Of a stretch of 39,139 nt of DNA, positions 27,116-35,201 are shown in pieces. Position numbers and translations under genes: made by a program. Each line of letters starts with the position of its first letter. Positions within the stretch are counted from its first letter, which is position 1. This stretch comes from Parafrankia elaeagni (GTDB lineage Bacteria; Actinomycetota; Actinomycetes; Frankiales; Frankiaceae): contig NZ_KB893752.1 in NCBI RefSeq assembly GCF_000374165.1, positions 1 through 39,139 of the forward strand, in the 5' to 3' direction. A model generated the notes under the pieces. It was not told the origin of the DNA, did no database searches, and saw only the letters and a list, made by a program, of their open reading frames with translations.

Positions 27116-27871
27116 GTGCCGAAGAAGAGGAACCGGCTGAGGGTGTCGTTCGTCCTCGGCTGTACCGCAGTGCTGGTCGGCTTCTTCGCCGGCGTCGCGC
27201 TGGCGGCTCCCCCGGCCGCGTTGCCCGCCAACGCGGACTCCTTCGAGCAGACGTTCCAGCCAGCCTACGACTACGACACCGACGGTTGCTACTCGACCCC
27301 CGCGATCGGTCCCACCGGAACCCTCAACGGCGGTCTCAACCCGTCCGGTGCTCTCAACGGCAACTGCCACGACACGAGCGACCTCGACAACACCAACGGC
27401 TACTCCCGCTACAAGTGCAACAACGGCTGGTGCGCGATCCTCTACGGCCTCTACTTCGAGAAGGACCAGGCCACGATCGGCGGGCACCGACACGACTGGG
27501 AACATGTCGTCGTCTGGGTGCAGAACAACCAGGCGCAGTACGTCTCCACCTCGACGCACGGGAACTTCAACATCTACCCGAGCAACCAGATCCGCTGGGA
27601 CGGCACCCACCCCAAAATCGTTTATCACAAGGACGGCGTGAGCACCCACTGCTTCCGGCCGGCGAACTCCGGTGACGAGCCGCCGGAGAACGCCTACCAC
27701 ACCTGGCGGTACCCGCCCCTGGTCGGCTGGGGCGGCTATCCGAGCGGAATCCGGGACATTCTCGCCGCGGCCAACTGGGGCAGCGCCGTCTTCGGCCTGA
27801 AGGACGGCAACTTCAACAACCACCTGGCAGCGGCCAAGCCGGCCGGCATCCCCTTCGACCCCAACGCCTGA
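27116..27871 (+). CDS. Secreted NPP1-family (necrosis-inducing-like) protein
   Basis: 251 residues. Basic start, then hydrophobic FVLGCTAVLVGFFAGVALA with likely cleavage near residue 30, so it is secreted. The mature part has YDYDTDGCYSTPAI near its start and the diagnostic GHRHDWE heptapeptide at 123-129 (GGHRHDWEHVVVWV). NLP toxins need these His/Asp/Glu residues for metal binding and activity on plant membranes, and all are present. Cysteines at 58, 84, 101 and 106 could form disulfides. GTG 27116 has a strong AGGAGGAAAGG before it. The family occurs in oomycetes, fungi and bacteria including actinomycetes. Whether this member is cytotoxic or has another role is not known. A strong terminator follows. 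Confidence 0.93.
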   Translation: MPKKRNRLRVSFVLGCTAVLVGFFAGVALAAPPAALPANADSFEQTFQPAYDYDTDGCYSTPAIGPTGTLNGGLNPSGALNGNCHDTSDLDNTNGYSRYKCNNGWCAILYGLYFEKDQATIGGHRHDWEHVVVWVQNNQAQYVSTSTHGNFNIYPSNQIRWDGTHPKIVYHKDGVSTHCFRPANSGDEPPENAYHTWRYPPLVGWGGYPSGIRDILAAANWGSAVFGLKDGNFNNHLAAAKPAGIPFDPNA

Positions 27872-27880
27872 CCGATTCCC

Positions 27881-27925
27881 GCGCCGGGTCACCCCACCGC
27901 ACGTTCGCCGCGGGTGACCTGGCGC
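27881..27925. terminator. Terminator hairpin after the NPP1-type gene
   Basis: GCGCCGGGTCACCC (27881-27894) pairs with GGGTGACCTGGCGC (27912-27925) in a 14-bp stem with a single G-T wobble and a 17-nt loop. It starts 10 bp after the stop and lies before the convergent hypothetical gene, so it probably ends both transcripts. Confidence 0.8.
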
Positions 27926-27993
27926 GTTTCCCAGGCCTCCGCCGCCCCACGGAACGTCTCACCCCGCCGGGCGGGAGGCAGACACTGCGCCGG

Positions 27994-28341
27994 CTACTCG
28001 CTCCGCGGCGGGCGCTGTGGCCGAGGTCGCACCCGCCCCTGTGCAGGGTTGGCGAACTCGAACCTGCCGACGACCGTCCGTCCGTCCTCGGCGTACACAG
28101 GCACCGAGATCGTCTCGCCGGCCGCGGCGAGGTCGGCGAGACGGCGGTTCCAGGCGGCTGCTTCCTCGAGAGTGCTGACGGTGCCGCCGGTCGCCGCCTC
28201 GCACTCAGCGCGGTTGAGGTAGCCGGTCCGCCCGTTCGTCGCCCGAGCGAGGTAGAGATCCGGCTCGTCGCCCGCCTCGTCCACGTCACTCAACGATCCG
28301 TAGGTCTGTCCGGCCGCGTTGGTCGGCCACCGGCGGCCCAT
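27994..28341 (-). CDS. Conserved hypothetical protein (small, soluble)
   Basis: A 115-residue acidic protein with no signal peptide or membrane segment. It begins MGRRWPTNAAGQTYGSLSD and continues DEPDLYLARATNGRTGYLNRAE, then TVSTLEEAAAWN and ISVPVYAEDGRTVVGRFEF. I recall similar short proteins ('ATNGRxGYVNRAE' type) in Streptomyces and relatives without assigned function. The Arg/Pro-rich tail after RFEFANPAQG is probably not conserved. ATG 28341 is 17 bp downstream of the CoA-transferase B stop, so it may be transcribed with that operon. Confidence 0.65.
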   Translation of the reverse strand: MGRRWPTNAAGQTYGSLSDVDEAGDEPDLYLARATNGRTGYLNRAECEAATGGTVSTLEEAAAWNRRLADLAAAGETISVPVYAEDGRTVVGRFEFANPAQGRVRPRPQRPPRSE

Positions 28342-28357
28342 GGCGCGCGGGCTCGGG

Positions 28358-29005
28358 CTACGCCGACACGAGGTCGACGGCGAGCTCGCTGCCGGTGGCG
28401 GCGCGGACGTCGTCCACCGTCACACCGGGCGCCGTCTCCCGCAGGACGAGACCGGAGCCGGCCACGACGTCGATGACCGCCAGGTCGGTGATGATCCGGT
28501 GCGCGCAGGCCCGGCCGGTCAGCGGCAGGGTGCACTCGTCCAGAATCTTGTGGCTGCCGTCGCGGGCGACGTGCTCCATCATCACGATCACGTGCCGGGC
28601 GCCGTGGACGAGGTCCATCGCCCCGCCCATGCCCTTGACCATCTTGCCGGGGATCATCCAGTTGGCGAGGTCGCCGGCGCGGGAGACCTGCATGGCGCCG
28701 AGCACCGCGACGTCGACATGACCGCCGCGGATCATCGCGAACGACGAGGCCGAGTCGAAGAACGAGGCCCCGGGCAGGACGGTGACCGTCTCCTTGCCGG
28801 CGTTGATCAGATCCGGATCGACGGCGCTCTCGGCCGGGTACGGCCCGACGCCGAGGATGCCGTTCTCGCTGTGCAGCACCACGGTCACATCGGCGGGCAG
28901 GTAGTTGGGAACCAGCGTCGGCAGACCGATGCCGAGGTTGACGTACTGACCGCTCTCCAGCTCGCGGGCGACGCGGGCGGCAAGTTCGGTACGAGTCAGG
29001 GCCAT
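28358..29005 (-). CDS. 3-oxoacid CoA-transferase, subunit B
   Basis: 215 residues. It forms the second half of a two-subunit CoA-transferase that moves CoA between a dicarboxylic or short-chain acyl-CoA and a 3-oxoacid. [11 protein letters not shown] (22-32) and the catalytic Glu in [11 protein letters not shown] are present, followed by [15 protein letters not shown] and [17 protein letters not shown] 29005 lies 2 bp after the stop of subunit A, so the two are co-translated. The sequence is of the SCOT/AtoA/PcaJ type and does not separate acetoacetate from 3-oxoadipate use. Confidence 0.92.
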   Translation of the reverse strand: MALTRTELAARVARELESGQYVNLGIGLPTLVPNYLPADVTVVLHSENGILGVGPYPAESAVDPDLINAGKETVTVLPGASFFDSASSFAMIRGGHVDVAVLGAMQVSRAGDLANWMIPGKMVKGMGGAMDLVHGARHVIVMMEHVARDGSHKILDECTLPLTGRACAHRIITDLAVIDVVAGSGLVLRETAPGVTVDDVRAATGSELAVDLVSA

Positions 29006-29007
29006 GG

Positions 29008-29751
29008 TCAGCTCACCGTCCGCTTCTCGATCCGCTTCTCCGTGTCGGGGGCGTGCACGACCCGCTGGACGAAGATTCCGGGGGTGTGCACCTGGGCCGG
29101 GTCGAGCTCGCCGGGCTCGACCAGCTCCTCGACCTCGGCGATGGTCACCCGGCCGGCGGTCGCGCACAGCGGGTTGAAGTTCGCGGCGCTGGCCCGGTAG
29201 ACCAGGTTGCCGTGCCGGTCGCCCTTCCAGGCGTGCACGAACGCGAAGTCGCAGACGATGCCACGCTCGAGAACGTAGGTGGCGCCGTCGAACTCCCGGG
29301 TCTCCTTCGGCGGCGAGGCGAGGGCGACCCCGCCGTGGCCGTCGTACAGCCAGGGCAGGCCGCCCTCGGCGACCTGGGTGCCGACACCGGCCGGGGTGTA
29401 GAACGCCGGGATGCCGGCACCGCCGGCCCGCAGCCGCTCGGCCAGGGTGCCCTGCGGGACGAGCTCGACCTCCAGCTCGCCGGAGAGGAACTGGCGCTCG
29501 AACTCCTTGTTCTCACCGACGTAGGAGCCGGTCGTGCGGCGGATCCGGCCCGCGCGCAGCAGCATGCCGAGGCCCCAGTCGTCGACCCCGCAGTTGTTGC
29601 TGACCGTCTCCAGGTCCTTCGGACCGGCCTCGAGGAGAGCACGGATGAGAGCACTCGGGATGCCACAGAGCCCGAAGCCGCCCACGGCCAGCGACGCCCC
29701 GTCGGGGACGTCCGCCACGGCGAGCGCCGGGCTCGGAATCACCTTGTCCAA
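29008..29751 (-). CDS. 3-oxoacid CoA-transferase, subunit A
   Basis: 247 residues. [18 protein letters not shown] is the standard family start, followed by the glycine loop [48 protein letters not shown] and [17 protein letters not shown]. These match subunit A of SCOT/AtoD/PcaI type enzymes. The TTG at 29751 is preferred because GGAGGGG sits 10 bp before it and it gives the common 'MDKV' start; GTG 29760 is an alternative. It is the first gene of the operon with subunit B. It faces the long non-coding region holding the 44-bp palindrome. Confidence 0.9.
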   Translation of the reverse strand: MDKVIPSPALAVADVPDGASLAVGGFGLCGIPSALIRALLEAGPKDLETVSNNCGVDDWGLGMLLRAGRIRRTTGSYVGENKEFERQFLSGELEVELVPQGTLAERLRAGGAGIPAFYTPAGVGTQVAEGGLPWLYDGHGGVALASPPKETREFDGATYVLERGIVCDFAFVHAWKGDRHGNLVYRASAANFNPLCATAGRVTIAEVEELVEPGELDPAQVHTPGIFVQRVVHAPDTEKRIEKRTVS

Positions 29752-29863
29752 CCTGTCCACCCCTCCATCGCGCTACTTCGCCGGTCCTCGTCCGCCCGCG
29801 GCAGGCTGTGGTGCCTGCGCAGGGTCCGTCCGCGGCCGGCGGGCAACAACCTTCGATCAGCGT

Positions 29864-29907
29864 GGCCGGTTCCGCCGGTCGAACCGGTTCGACCGGCGGA
29901 ACCGGCC
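29864..29907. repeat. 44-bp perfect palindrome
   Basis: A perfect inverted repeat without a loop, centred between 29885 and 29886. Each arm is 22 bp, with GGTTCC and GGTCGAACC elements, and the centre is GAACC/GGTTC. The core GGTTCGACCGG with its mirror GTCGAACC is itself repeated. It lies 104 bp upstream of the CoA-transferase A start. It could form a cruciform or strong hairpin, or be a double operator. No gene overlaps it. Confidence 0.95.
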
Positions 29908-30633
29908 CGACCGGTGCGCTGGGAGCCACGCTGGGATCATGGCGCCGGGCCACGGCGCGGGGGGCCATGCGGCGCGGGCCCACGGGAGGAAGCCACGGAG
30001 GACTGCACGCCGGCCCCTTTCACGCGACGGTTCACGTTAGCAGAGACTCACATCGGTGCAGGCCCATCTCACCTGATCGGGCTCCGGCTGCCCGGCGCCC
30101 GGCAGCCGGGCCTCCGCTGGACTGCGTCCAGGTTGCGGCGGTACGTTTGGCAATGTTCCGCCGGCTGATGAGAACGCGATTTCCGCGGGCCGCCGACCTG
30201 CGGCTCCCGACGTGAACCGTCCACGGCGGACCCCTCCGAGGCGACCTGGAGGCATCCGACTGATGCTGTCGAAGGCGAGATCCGCTCCGGAGGTCCCGCG
30301 GGCGGCCGCCAGCGGATTCCAGGCAGGCTTCCCGACGGGCCGTGCACCCGGGCACGGAAACGATCCGTCCGCGCGCGTCGGGCTCTCCCCGCGAGAACCG
30401 TCCTCTCCGCAGGAGCGCTCCCCCGCACGCCCGGCTCTCGCCACGGGCGGGCCCGCTCGGCTGAGCCACTCGTCCCCCTGACCACCGGAGCCGGGCGAAG
30501 CCGGGCGGCGCCGGGCACCACCAGCTCACCCCGGCGAGCTCGCCCCGGCCCCCAGCCCGATGACCTGCCCGCCACGGCCCGCTGGCAGGCTCCGCCCAGC
30601 GGCACGCCCCGCTCCGACCCGTCCCGAGGCCGC

Positions 30634-30668
30634 GCTCACGGCTCACGGCTCACGGCTCACGGCTCACG
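30634..30668. repeat. 5 x 7-bp tandem repeat upstream of acyl-CoA dehydrogenase
   Basis: Five perfect GCTCACG heptamers in a row, 137 bp before the acyl-CoA dehydrogenase start codon. Copy number and unit length equal those of the array upstream of the acyl-AMP ligase, though the unit sequence differs. Confidence 0.95.
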
Positions 30669-30804
30669 GCCGGAGCGACGGACCACGCCGGCAGGGGGCC
30701 GGTGGGCGCCACCGGGCAGCACCGCGGGATCGCTCGGCCGCACACCCACGCAAAGACACAGATCCGGCGGAGACTTCCGCCTTGACCAGGAGAGAGGCGA
30801 CCGG

Positions 30805-31944
30805 ATGCGACGCACGGTCTACGGTCCCGAACACGAAGCCTTCCGGGCGGCGGTCCGCACCTTTCTCGAGAAGGAGATCGGGGCTCACTACCGGGAGTGG
30901 GAGGAGGCCGGGCTCCCCCCGCGCGACTTCTACAACAAGGCCGGTGACCTCGGGATCCTCGGTCTCGGCATCCCCGAGGAGTACGGCGGCGGTGGCGCCG
31001 ACTTCCTGTTCAACGCCGTCGTCACCGAGGAGGCCGCGCGGGCCGGCTACGCGCTGGGCCCGCTGCGCATCCACGCCGACATCTCCGTTCCGTACTTCGT
31101 CGACCACGGCAACGACGAGCAGAAGGCGCAGTGGCTGCCGGGCCTGGCCAGCGGCGAGCTGGTCGCCGCGCTGGCGCTGACGGAGCCGGGCGCGGGCTCG
31201 GACCTGGCCGGCCTGTCGACGACGGCGCGCCGCGACGGCGACCACTACGTGGTCAACGGCTCGAAGACGTTCATCACCGGCGGGCTGAACGCCGACCTGT
31301 TCCTCACCGCGGTGAAGACGGACCCGACCCAGCGGCACGCCGGGCTGTCCCTGCTGGTCATCCCCGGTGACCTGGCGGGTGTGAGCCGCGGCGCCCCGCT
31401 GCACAAGATCGGGCTGCACATCCAGGAAGCGGTCGAGATCTTCTTCGACGACGTCCGTGTCCCGGCCGAGTACCTGCTCGGCGAGGAGGGCCAGGGCTTC
31501 ACCTACCTGACCTCCCACCTGGTGCAGGAGCGGCTGTCGATCGCGATCAACGCCCAGGGGGCGGCGGCGTCGATCGTCGAGCAGACAGTGGAGTACGTCA
31601 ACAGCCGCAAGGTGTTCGGCAAGACGCTCAACACCTTCCAGAACACCAAGTTCGTGCTGGCCGGGTGCGCCACCGAGGTCGAGGCCGGGCAGGCGCTGCT
31701 GGACCAGGTGCTGCTCGCCCACGTGGCCGGCGAGGCGACGCCGGCGGACGCGGCGAAGGTCAAGCTGTTCTGCACGGAGATGCAGGGCCGGGTGATCGAC
31801 GCCTGTCTGCAGCTGTTCGGCGGCTACGGCTACATCAACGAGTACCCGGTGGCGCGGGCCTGGGCGGACGCGCGGGTCGGGCGCATCTACGGCGGCTCCA
31901 GCGAGGTCATGAAGACGATCATCGCGAAGTCCCTCGGACTGTGA
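30805..31944 (+). CDS. Acyl-CoA dehydrogenase (long-chain type)
   Basis: 379 residues, FAD-dependent, making a 2,3-double bond in an acyl-CoA. ALTEPGAGSDLAG (124-136) is the first family signature, followed by YVVNGSKTFITGG (148-160), QERLSIAINAQG, EYVNSRKVFGKTLNTFQNT and QLFGGYGYINEYPVARAWADARVGRIYGGSSEVMKTII. The C-terminal motif has YGG where medium-chain enzymes have the catalytic YEG, so the base is probably E259 in the helix before the SRKVFGK block, as in long-chain enzymes. ATG 30805 has GGAGAGAGG before it. It leads an operon with aldehyde dehydrogenase, 15 bp downstream. Confidence 0.9.
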   Translation: MRRTVYGPEHEAFRAAVRTFLEKEIGAHYREWEEAGLPPRDFYNKAGDLGILGLGIPEEYGGGGADFLFNAVVTEEAARAGYALGPLRIHADISVPYFVDHGNDEQKAQWLPGLASGELVAALALTEPGAGSDLAGLSTTARRDGDHYVVNGSKTFITGGLNADLFLTAVKTDPTQRHAGLSLLVIPGDLAGVSRGAPLHKIGLHIQEAVEIFFDDVRVPAEYLLGEEGQGFTYLTSHLVQERLSIAINAQGAAASIVEQTVEYVNSRKVFGKTLNTFQNTKFVLAGCATEVEAGQALLDQVLLAHVAGEATPADAAKVKLFCTEMQGRVIDACLQLFGGYGYINEYPVARAWADARVGRIYGGSSEVMKTIIAKSLGL

Positions 31945-31959
31945 CGGCCGGAGTCTGAC

Positions 31960-33381
31960 ATGCCCGACCGCCACGATCACTGGATCGACGGCCACGCGGT
32001 GGCGCCGGCCGGCGGGGCGTACCTGCCGACGCTCGACCCGTCCACACGCGAGGCCGGCGACGAGATCGCCGCCGGTTCGGCGCCGGACGTCGAGCGTGCC
32101 CTGACCGCCGCCGCGGCGGCGCAGCCGGCGTGGGCCCGCGGTTCCGGCGCGCGGCGCAGCGAGATCCTGCTGCGCGTCGCGGACGTGATGGACGCCCACA
32201 CGTCCGAGCTGATGGAGCTGGAACGGGCCGCCACCGGGAAGGTTCCCGGCCAGCTGCGGGTCGAGGTCGAGATGTCGTCGGCCTACTTCCGTTACTACGC
32301 GGGGGTTCTGCGGGCGCAGCACGGTCGCACGATCGACCTCGGCGGGGACAGCCACACCTACACCCGGCTGGAGCCGTACGGGATCATCGCGGTGATCACC
32401 CCGTGGAACCTTCCGCTGAACCAGGCCTGCCGGGCGCTGGCCCCGGCGCTGGCGGCCGGGAACGCGGTCGTCGCCAAGCCGTCGGAGCTGACGTCCGTCT
32501 CCACGGTGTACCTGGCACGGCTCGCGACCGAGGCCGGGCTGCCGGACGGGCTGCTCAACGTGGTGACCGGCACCGGGCCGGAGGTGGGCACGCCGCTGGT
32601 GTCCGACGCCCGGGTCGGGCGGATCACCTTCACCGGTTCGGTCGCCACCGGGCGGCACCTGGCGCGGATCGCCGCCGACCGGCTGGTGCCGACCACCCTG
32701 GAGCTCGGGGGCAAGTCCCCGATCCTGGTGTTCGCCGACGCGGATCTCGAGCGGGCCGCCGCGGCGGCGGTCTCGTCGGTGGCGACGAACGCCGGGCAGG
32801 TCTGCTCGGCGACGACCCGGCTGCTCGTCGAGGCCCGGGCGCACGACGAGCTGGTGGAGCGGGTCGTCGCCGCCGTCGAGAAGCTCACCCCGGGGGTCGA
32901 CTTCGGCCCGATCATCACCGAGGCCCAGTACCGCAGGGTGCTGGACTTCTTCGCGGCGACGCGGGCGACCGGCGTGGAGCCGGTGACCGGCGGCGGGCCC
33001 TACGAGGACGGCCCCGGCGCGCGCGGGTTCTACATCCGCCCCACCGTCTACGCCGGGGTGGCGCCGCACCTGCCGGTCGCCCGTGAGGAGATCTTCGGCC
33101 CGGTCCTCGTCACGATGCCGTTCGACGGCGAGGACGAGGCGCTCGCGCTCGCCAACGACTCCGAGTACGGCCTGGTCGGCAGTGTGTGGAGCGGGGACGT
33201 CGCCCGCGGCCTGCGGCTCGCCGAGGGCATCGACGCCGGCCAGGTGGCGGTGAACGGTGGTCCGATGACCATCGAGACGCCGTTCGGTGGTTACAAGGCC
33301 AGCGGCTACGGGCGGGAGAAGGGCATCGAGGCGCTGCACGAGTACGCCCGGGTGAAGACCGTCAGCCTGTCCCTCCGCTGA
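31960..33381 (+). CDS. Aldehyde dehydrogenase
   Basis: 473 residues. Family residues present: N150 in ITPWNLPL, K173 in VAKPSELT, E248 in TLELGGKSP and catalytic C282 in NAGQVCSA. FTGSVATG marks the nucleotide loop. The final block FGGYKASGYGREKGIEALHEYARVK is the usual ALDH end. NAD(P)(+)-dependent oxidation of an aldehyde to the acid is expected; the substrate is unknown. ATG 31960 has GGAG upstream and lies 15 bp after the acyl-CoA dehydrogenase stop. Confidence 0.93.
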   Translation: MPDRHDHWIDGHAVAPAGGAYLPTLDPSTREAGDEIAAGSAPDVERALTAAAAAQPAWARGSGARRSEILLRVADVMDAHTSELMELERAATGKVPGQLRVEVEMSSAYFRYYAGVLRAQHGRTIDLGGDSHTYTRLEPYGIIAVITPWNLPLNQACRALAPALAAGNAVVAKPSELTSVSTVYLARLATEAGLPDGLLNVVTGTGPEVGTPLVSDARVGRITFTGSVATGRHLARIAADRLVPTTLELGGKSPILVFADADLERAAAAAVSSVATNAGQVCSATTRLLVEARAHDELVERVVAAVEKLTPGVDFGPIITEAQYRRVLDFFAATRATGVEPVTGGGPYEDGPGARGFYIRPTVYAGVAPHLPVAREEIFGPVLVTMPFDGEDEALALANDSEYGLVGSVWSGDVARGLRLAEGIDAGQVAVNGGPMTIETPFGGYKASGYGREKGIEALHEYARVKTVSLSLR

Positions 33382-33430
33382 CGCCCCCGGGGACCGTTAT
33401 CCGACACGCATGGAGAGGACCTACCGCAAC

Positions 33431-33814
33431 ATGGAACAGAGCGAGCAGCTCCAAGCCGCCTACGCACTGCGCCGGGCCATGCTGGGCGACGCCTACGTGG
33501 ACAGCGCGACCGGCGACACCGACGAGGTCAGCCAGCAGTTCCAGGACCACATCACCACGCAGGCATGGGGCGTCTGGACGCGGGAGGGCGTGCTGTCCAC
33601 CCGCGACCGCAGCCTGCTGGTCATGGCGATGACGGCCGCGCTGGGCCGGATGGAGGAGTTCCGGCTGCACGCGAGCTGCTCACCGCGCACCGGGGTGAGC
33701 GACGCGGAGATCGACGAGCTGCTGTTCCAGGTGGCGGCCTACTGTGGCGCGCCGGCAGCGATCTCCGCGCGGCGCGCGGTCCGGGCCGTGCGGGCGGAAC
33801 GCGACGGGGCGTGA
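33431..33814 (+). CDS. Carboxymuconolactone decarboxylase family protein
   Basis: 127 residues. It matches the PcaC type: AYALRRAMLGDAYVDSA (10-26), FQDHITTQAWGVWTREGVLSTRDRSLLVMAMTAALGR and EEFRLHASC with H80 in the family's catalytic spot, then VSDAEIDELLFQVAAYCGAPAA. It lacks the CxxC peroxidatic pair of AhpD-type members, so decarboxylase or a related ring-cleavage-product reaction is more likely than peroxidase. ATG 33431 has GGAGAGG before it; ATG 33410 is an upstream option without such a site. It follows the aldehyde dehydrogenase by 49 bp and its stop is 2 bp before the next start codon. Confidence 0.85.
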   Translation: MEQSEQLQAAYALRRAMLGDAYVDSATGDTDEVSQQFQDHITTQAWGVWTREGVLSTRDRSLLVMAMTAALGRMEEFRLHASCSPRTGVSDAEIDELLFQVAAYCGAPAAISARRAVRAVRAERDGA

Positions 33815-33816
33815 CG

Positions 33817-34686
33817 ATGACGGACGTGACCTCACCGAGTGTCGGGTTCATCGGGCTGGGGAACATGGGCGGGGCGCTCGCGGCGAACGTGGCCGCCACC
33901 GGCGTCGAGCTGGTCGTGCACGACGCCGCCGGGCCGGGCCGGGCACCGGCGGGCACGGTCTTCGCCGACGACGTGGCCGCGGTCGCGCGGGCCGCCGACG
34001 TCGTGGTGCTGAGCCTGCCCGACGGCACCGTGTCGGAGGCGGTCGCCGGGCAGCTCGCCGCGGCCGACCAGCGGCGGGTCACCCAGGTCGTCGACACCTC
34101 GACGATCGGGGTGACCGCCGCCGGGCGCATCACCGAGCTCCTCGCCGCCCGCGGGATCGGCTACGTCGACGCTCCGGTCTCCGGCGGCGTGGCCGGGGCC
34201 CGCGCCCGGACTCTGACAGTGATGTACGCGGGCACGGACGAGGCGTGCGCGCGGGTGGAGCCGGTCCTCGCGGCGCTGTCGGACCGCCGCCGCCGGGTCG
34301 GTGACCGGCCGGGGCTGGCCCAGGCGCTGAAGCTGGCGAACAACTTCCTCGCCGCGGTCGCGCTCGCGGCCACCAGTGAGGCTGTCGCGTTCGGTACCGA
34401 GGCCGGCCTGGACATGGCGACCATGCTGGACGTCCTGAACACGGCGAGCGGGCAGAACAACGCGACCGCAGAGAAGTTCCCCCGTCAGGTCGTCACCGGC
34501 GCCTACGCCGCCGGTTTCGCGAACTCGCTGATGGCGAAGGATCTGCGGCTCTACCTCGGCGAGGTGCGGGAGCGGGGTGGGCCGACGTCGCTCGGCACCG
34601 TCACCTCCTCGCTGTGGGAGGCGTTCGCGGCCGCGGAGCCCGGCGTCGACTTCACCAGGATCTATCCGTTCGTGCGGGGTTCCTGA
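33817..34686 (+). CDS. 3-hydroxyisobutyrate dehydrogenase-type NAD(P)-binding protein
   Basis: 289 residues of the beta-hydroxyacid dehydrogenase family. GFIGLGNMG (10-18) is the nucleotide loop, VDAPVSGGVAGARA (117-130) the substrate loop and K172 with N176 (LKLANNFL) the catalytic pair. The C-terminal helix part (FANSLMAKDLRLYLGEV) is typical. It reversibly oxidises a beta-hydroxy acid. ATG 33817 is just after the preceding stop; GTG 33811, overlapping that stop as GTGA, is an alternative. It closes the operon begun at 30805; two strong hairpins follow. Confidence 0.9.
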   Translation: MTDVTSPSVGFIGLGNMGGALAANVAATGVELVVHDAAGPGRAPAGTVFADDVAAVARAADVVVLSLPDGTVSEAVAGQLAAADQRRVTQVVDTSTIGVTAAGRITELLAARGIGYVDAPVSGGVAGARARTLTVMYAGTDEACARVEPVLAALSDRRRRVGDRPGLAQALKLANNFLAAVALAATSEAVAFGTEAGLDMATMLDVLNTASGQNNATAEKFPRQVVTGAYAAGFANSLMAKDLRLYLGEVRERGGPTSLGTVTSSLWEAFAAAEPGVDFTRIYPFVRGS

Positions 34687-34715
34687 GTTCTCCGGCGCGC
34701 CTGCGCCCTCCGGTA

Positions 34716-34753
34716 CGCCCTGCGGGGCGCCTCCTGACACGCCCTGCGGGGCG
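34716..34753 (+). terminator. Two identical terminator-like hairpins
   Basis: CGCCC-TGCG-GGGCG occurs at 34716-34729 and again at 34740-34753, 24 bp apart, starting 30 bp after the 3-hydroxyisobutyrate dehydrogenase stop. Each forms a 5-bp all-GC stem with a 4-nt loop. A tandem terminator for the 30805-34686 operon is the simplest reading. Confidence 0.6.
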
Positions 34754-34874
34754 CGGCCGGTAGGCGCCCCGTTCCCGTGTCGGAGCCTCGGTGGCGCCGC
34801 GGCGGAGCCGAGGTGAAGCCGCGACGGGGTTGTGGTGGCGCTCTGGCGGAGCCGTGCTGGAACGCGGCGACCCA

Positions 34875-34940
34875 GGCTCCGGAGAGCGCCTCCGCAGGTT
34901 CTCGAGAGCGGTCGGACAGGTTCCGGAGAGCGCCTCGGCA
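34875..34940. repeat. Three 22-bp tandem repeats (iteron-like)
   Basis: Units at 34875-34896, 34897-34918 and 34919-34940. Units 1 and 3 are nearly identical (core TCCGGAGAGCGCCTC at 34878 and 34922); the middle unit is diverged but keeps GGTTCxxGAGAGCG. The period is about two helical turns, which would place the units on one DNA face. A further GGCGGAGCCG occurs at 34801 and 34845, again 44 bp apart. Confidence 0.75.
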
Positions 34941-34970
34941 CCTTCACGGGACAAGGTATGACATCCTCCT

Positions 34971-35005
34971 CTCCACGGCAGGGAGCATCCCTCTCCTGCC
35001 TGGAG
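34971..35005. promoter_or_regulatory. Long hairpin in the leader region of the Rieske operon
   Basis: CTCCA-c-GGCAGG (34971-34982) pairs with CCTGCC-TGGAG (34995-35005), 11 bp with one bulge and a 12-nt loop. It lies about 170 bp upstream of the candidate promoter, so it may be a terminator or operator rather than a transcribed leader element. Function unknown. Confidence 0.45.
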
Positions 35006-35173
35006 AACTGGCGACCCCTGGGGAGGTGTCGCGGCGCCGGGGCGCCGCCGGTGGAAGTCCTCATCCGGGGCTGCGGCCACGGCCGGGGGTCGGAAACGGC
35101 TCGTCTCGGCCCGTCGCCTCCGCCCCGTCGACGGCGTCGGACGTTGACGCGGACACCCCTCTCATGGAAACCT

Positions 35174-35201
35174 TATTATCGACCGCGAGAACGTAGTTCT
35201 C
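35174..35201 (+). promoter_or_regulatory. Candidate -10 element with overlapping palindromic operator
   Basis: TATTAT (35174-35179) is the most A/T-rich promoter-like hexamer in the region, though a good -35 at normal spacing is missing (TTGACG at 35144 is too far). Seven bases further on is GAGAAC-GTA-GTTCTC (35187-35201), a perfect palindrome that would cover the transcription start, fitting a repressor site for the Rieske operon. Confidence 0.45.

Larger units (their letters stand above)
29761..30804. other. 1-kb non-coding divergent region
   Basis: Lies between the divergent CoA-transferase and acyl-CoA dehydrogenase genes. Open frames here have odd Arg/Pro/Ser composition and no family. 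It holds a 44-bp perfect palindrome (29864-29907) and a 5 x 7-bp repeat (30634-30668) that ends 136 bp before the acyl-CoA dehydrogenase start. Otherwise I see nothing. Confidence 0.55.

Noticed and set aside
30032-30646. Open frames of 135-204 codons in the 1-kb gap
   Set aside because: Arg/Ala/Gly/Ser composition, no domain and overlapping frames with equal claim.
30664-33339. 891-codon minus-strand open frame
   Set aside because: It is antisense to the acyl-CoA dehydrogenase and aldehyde dehydrogenase genes, both of which have full family motifs.
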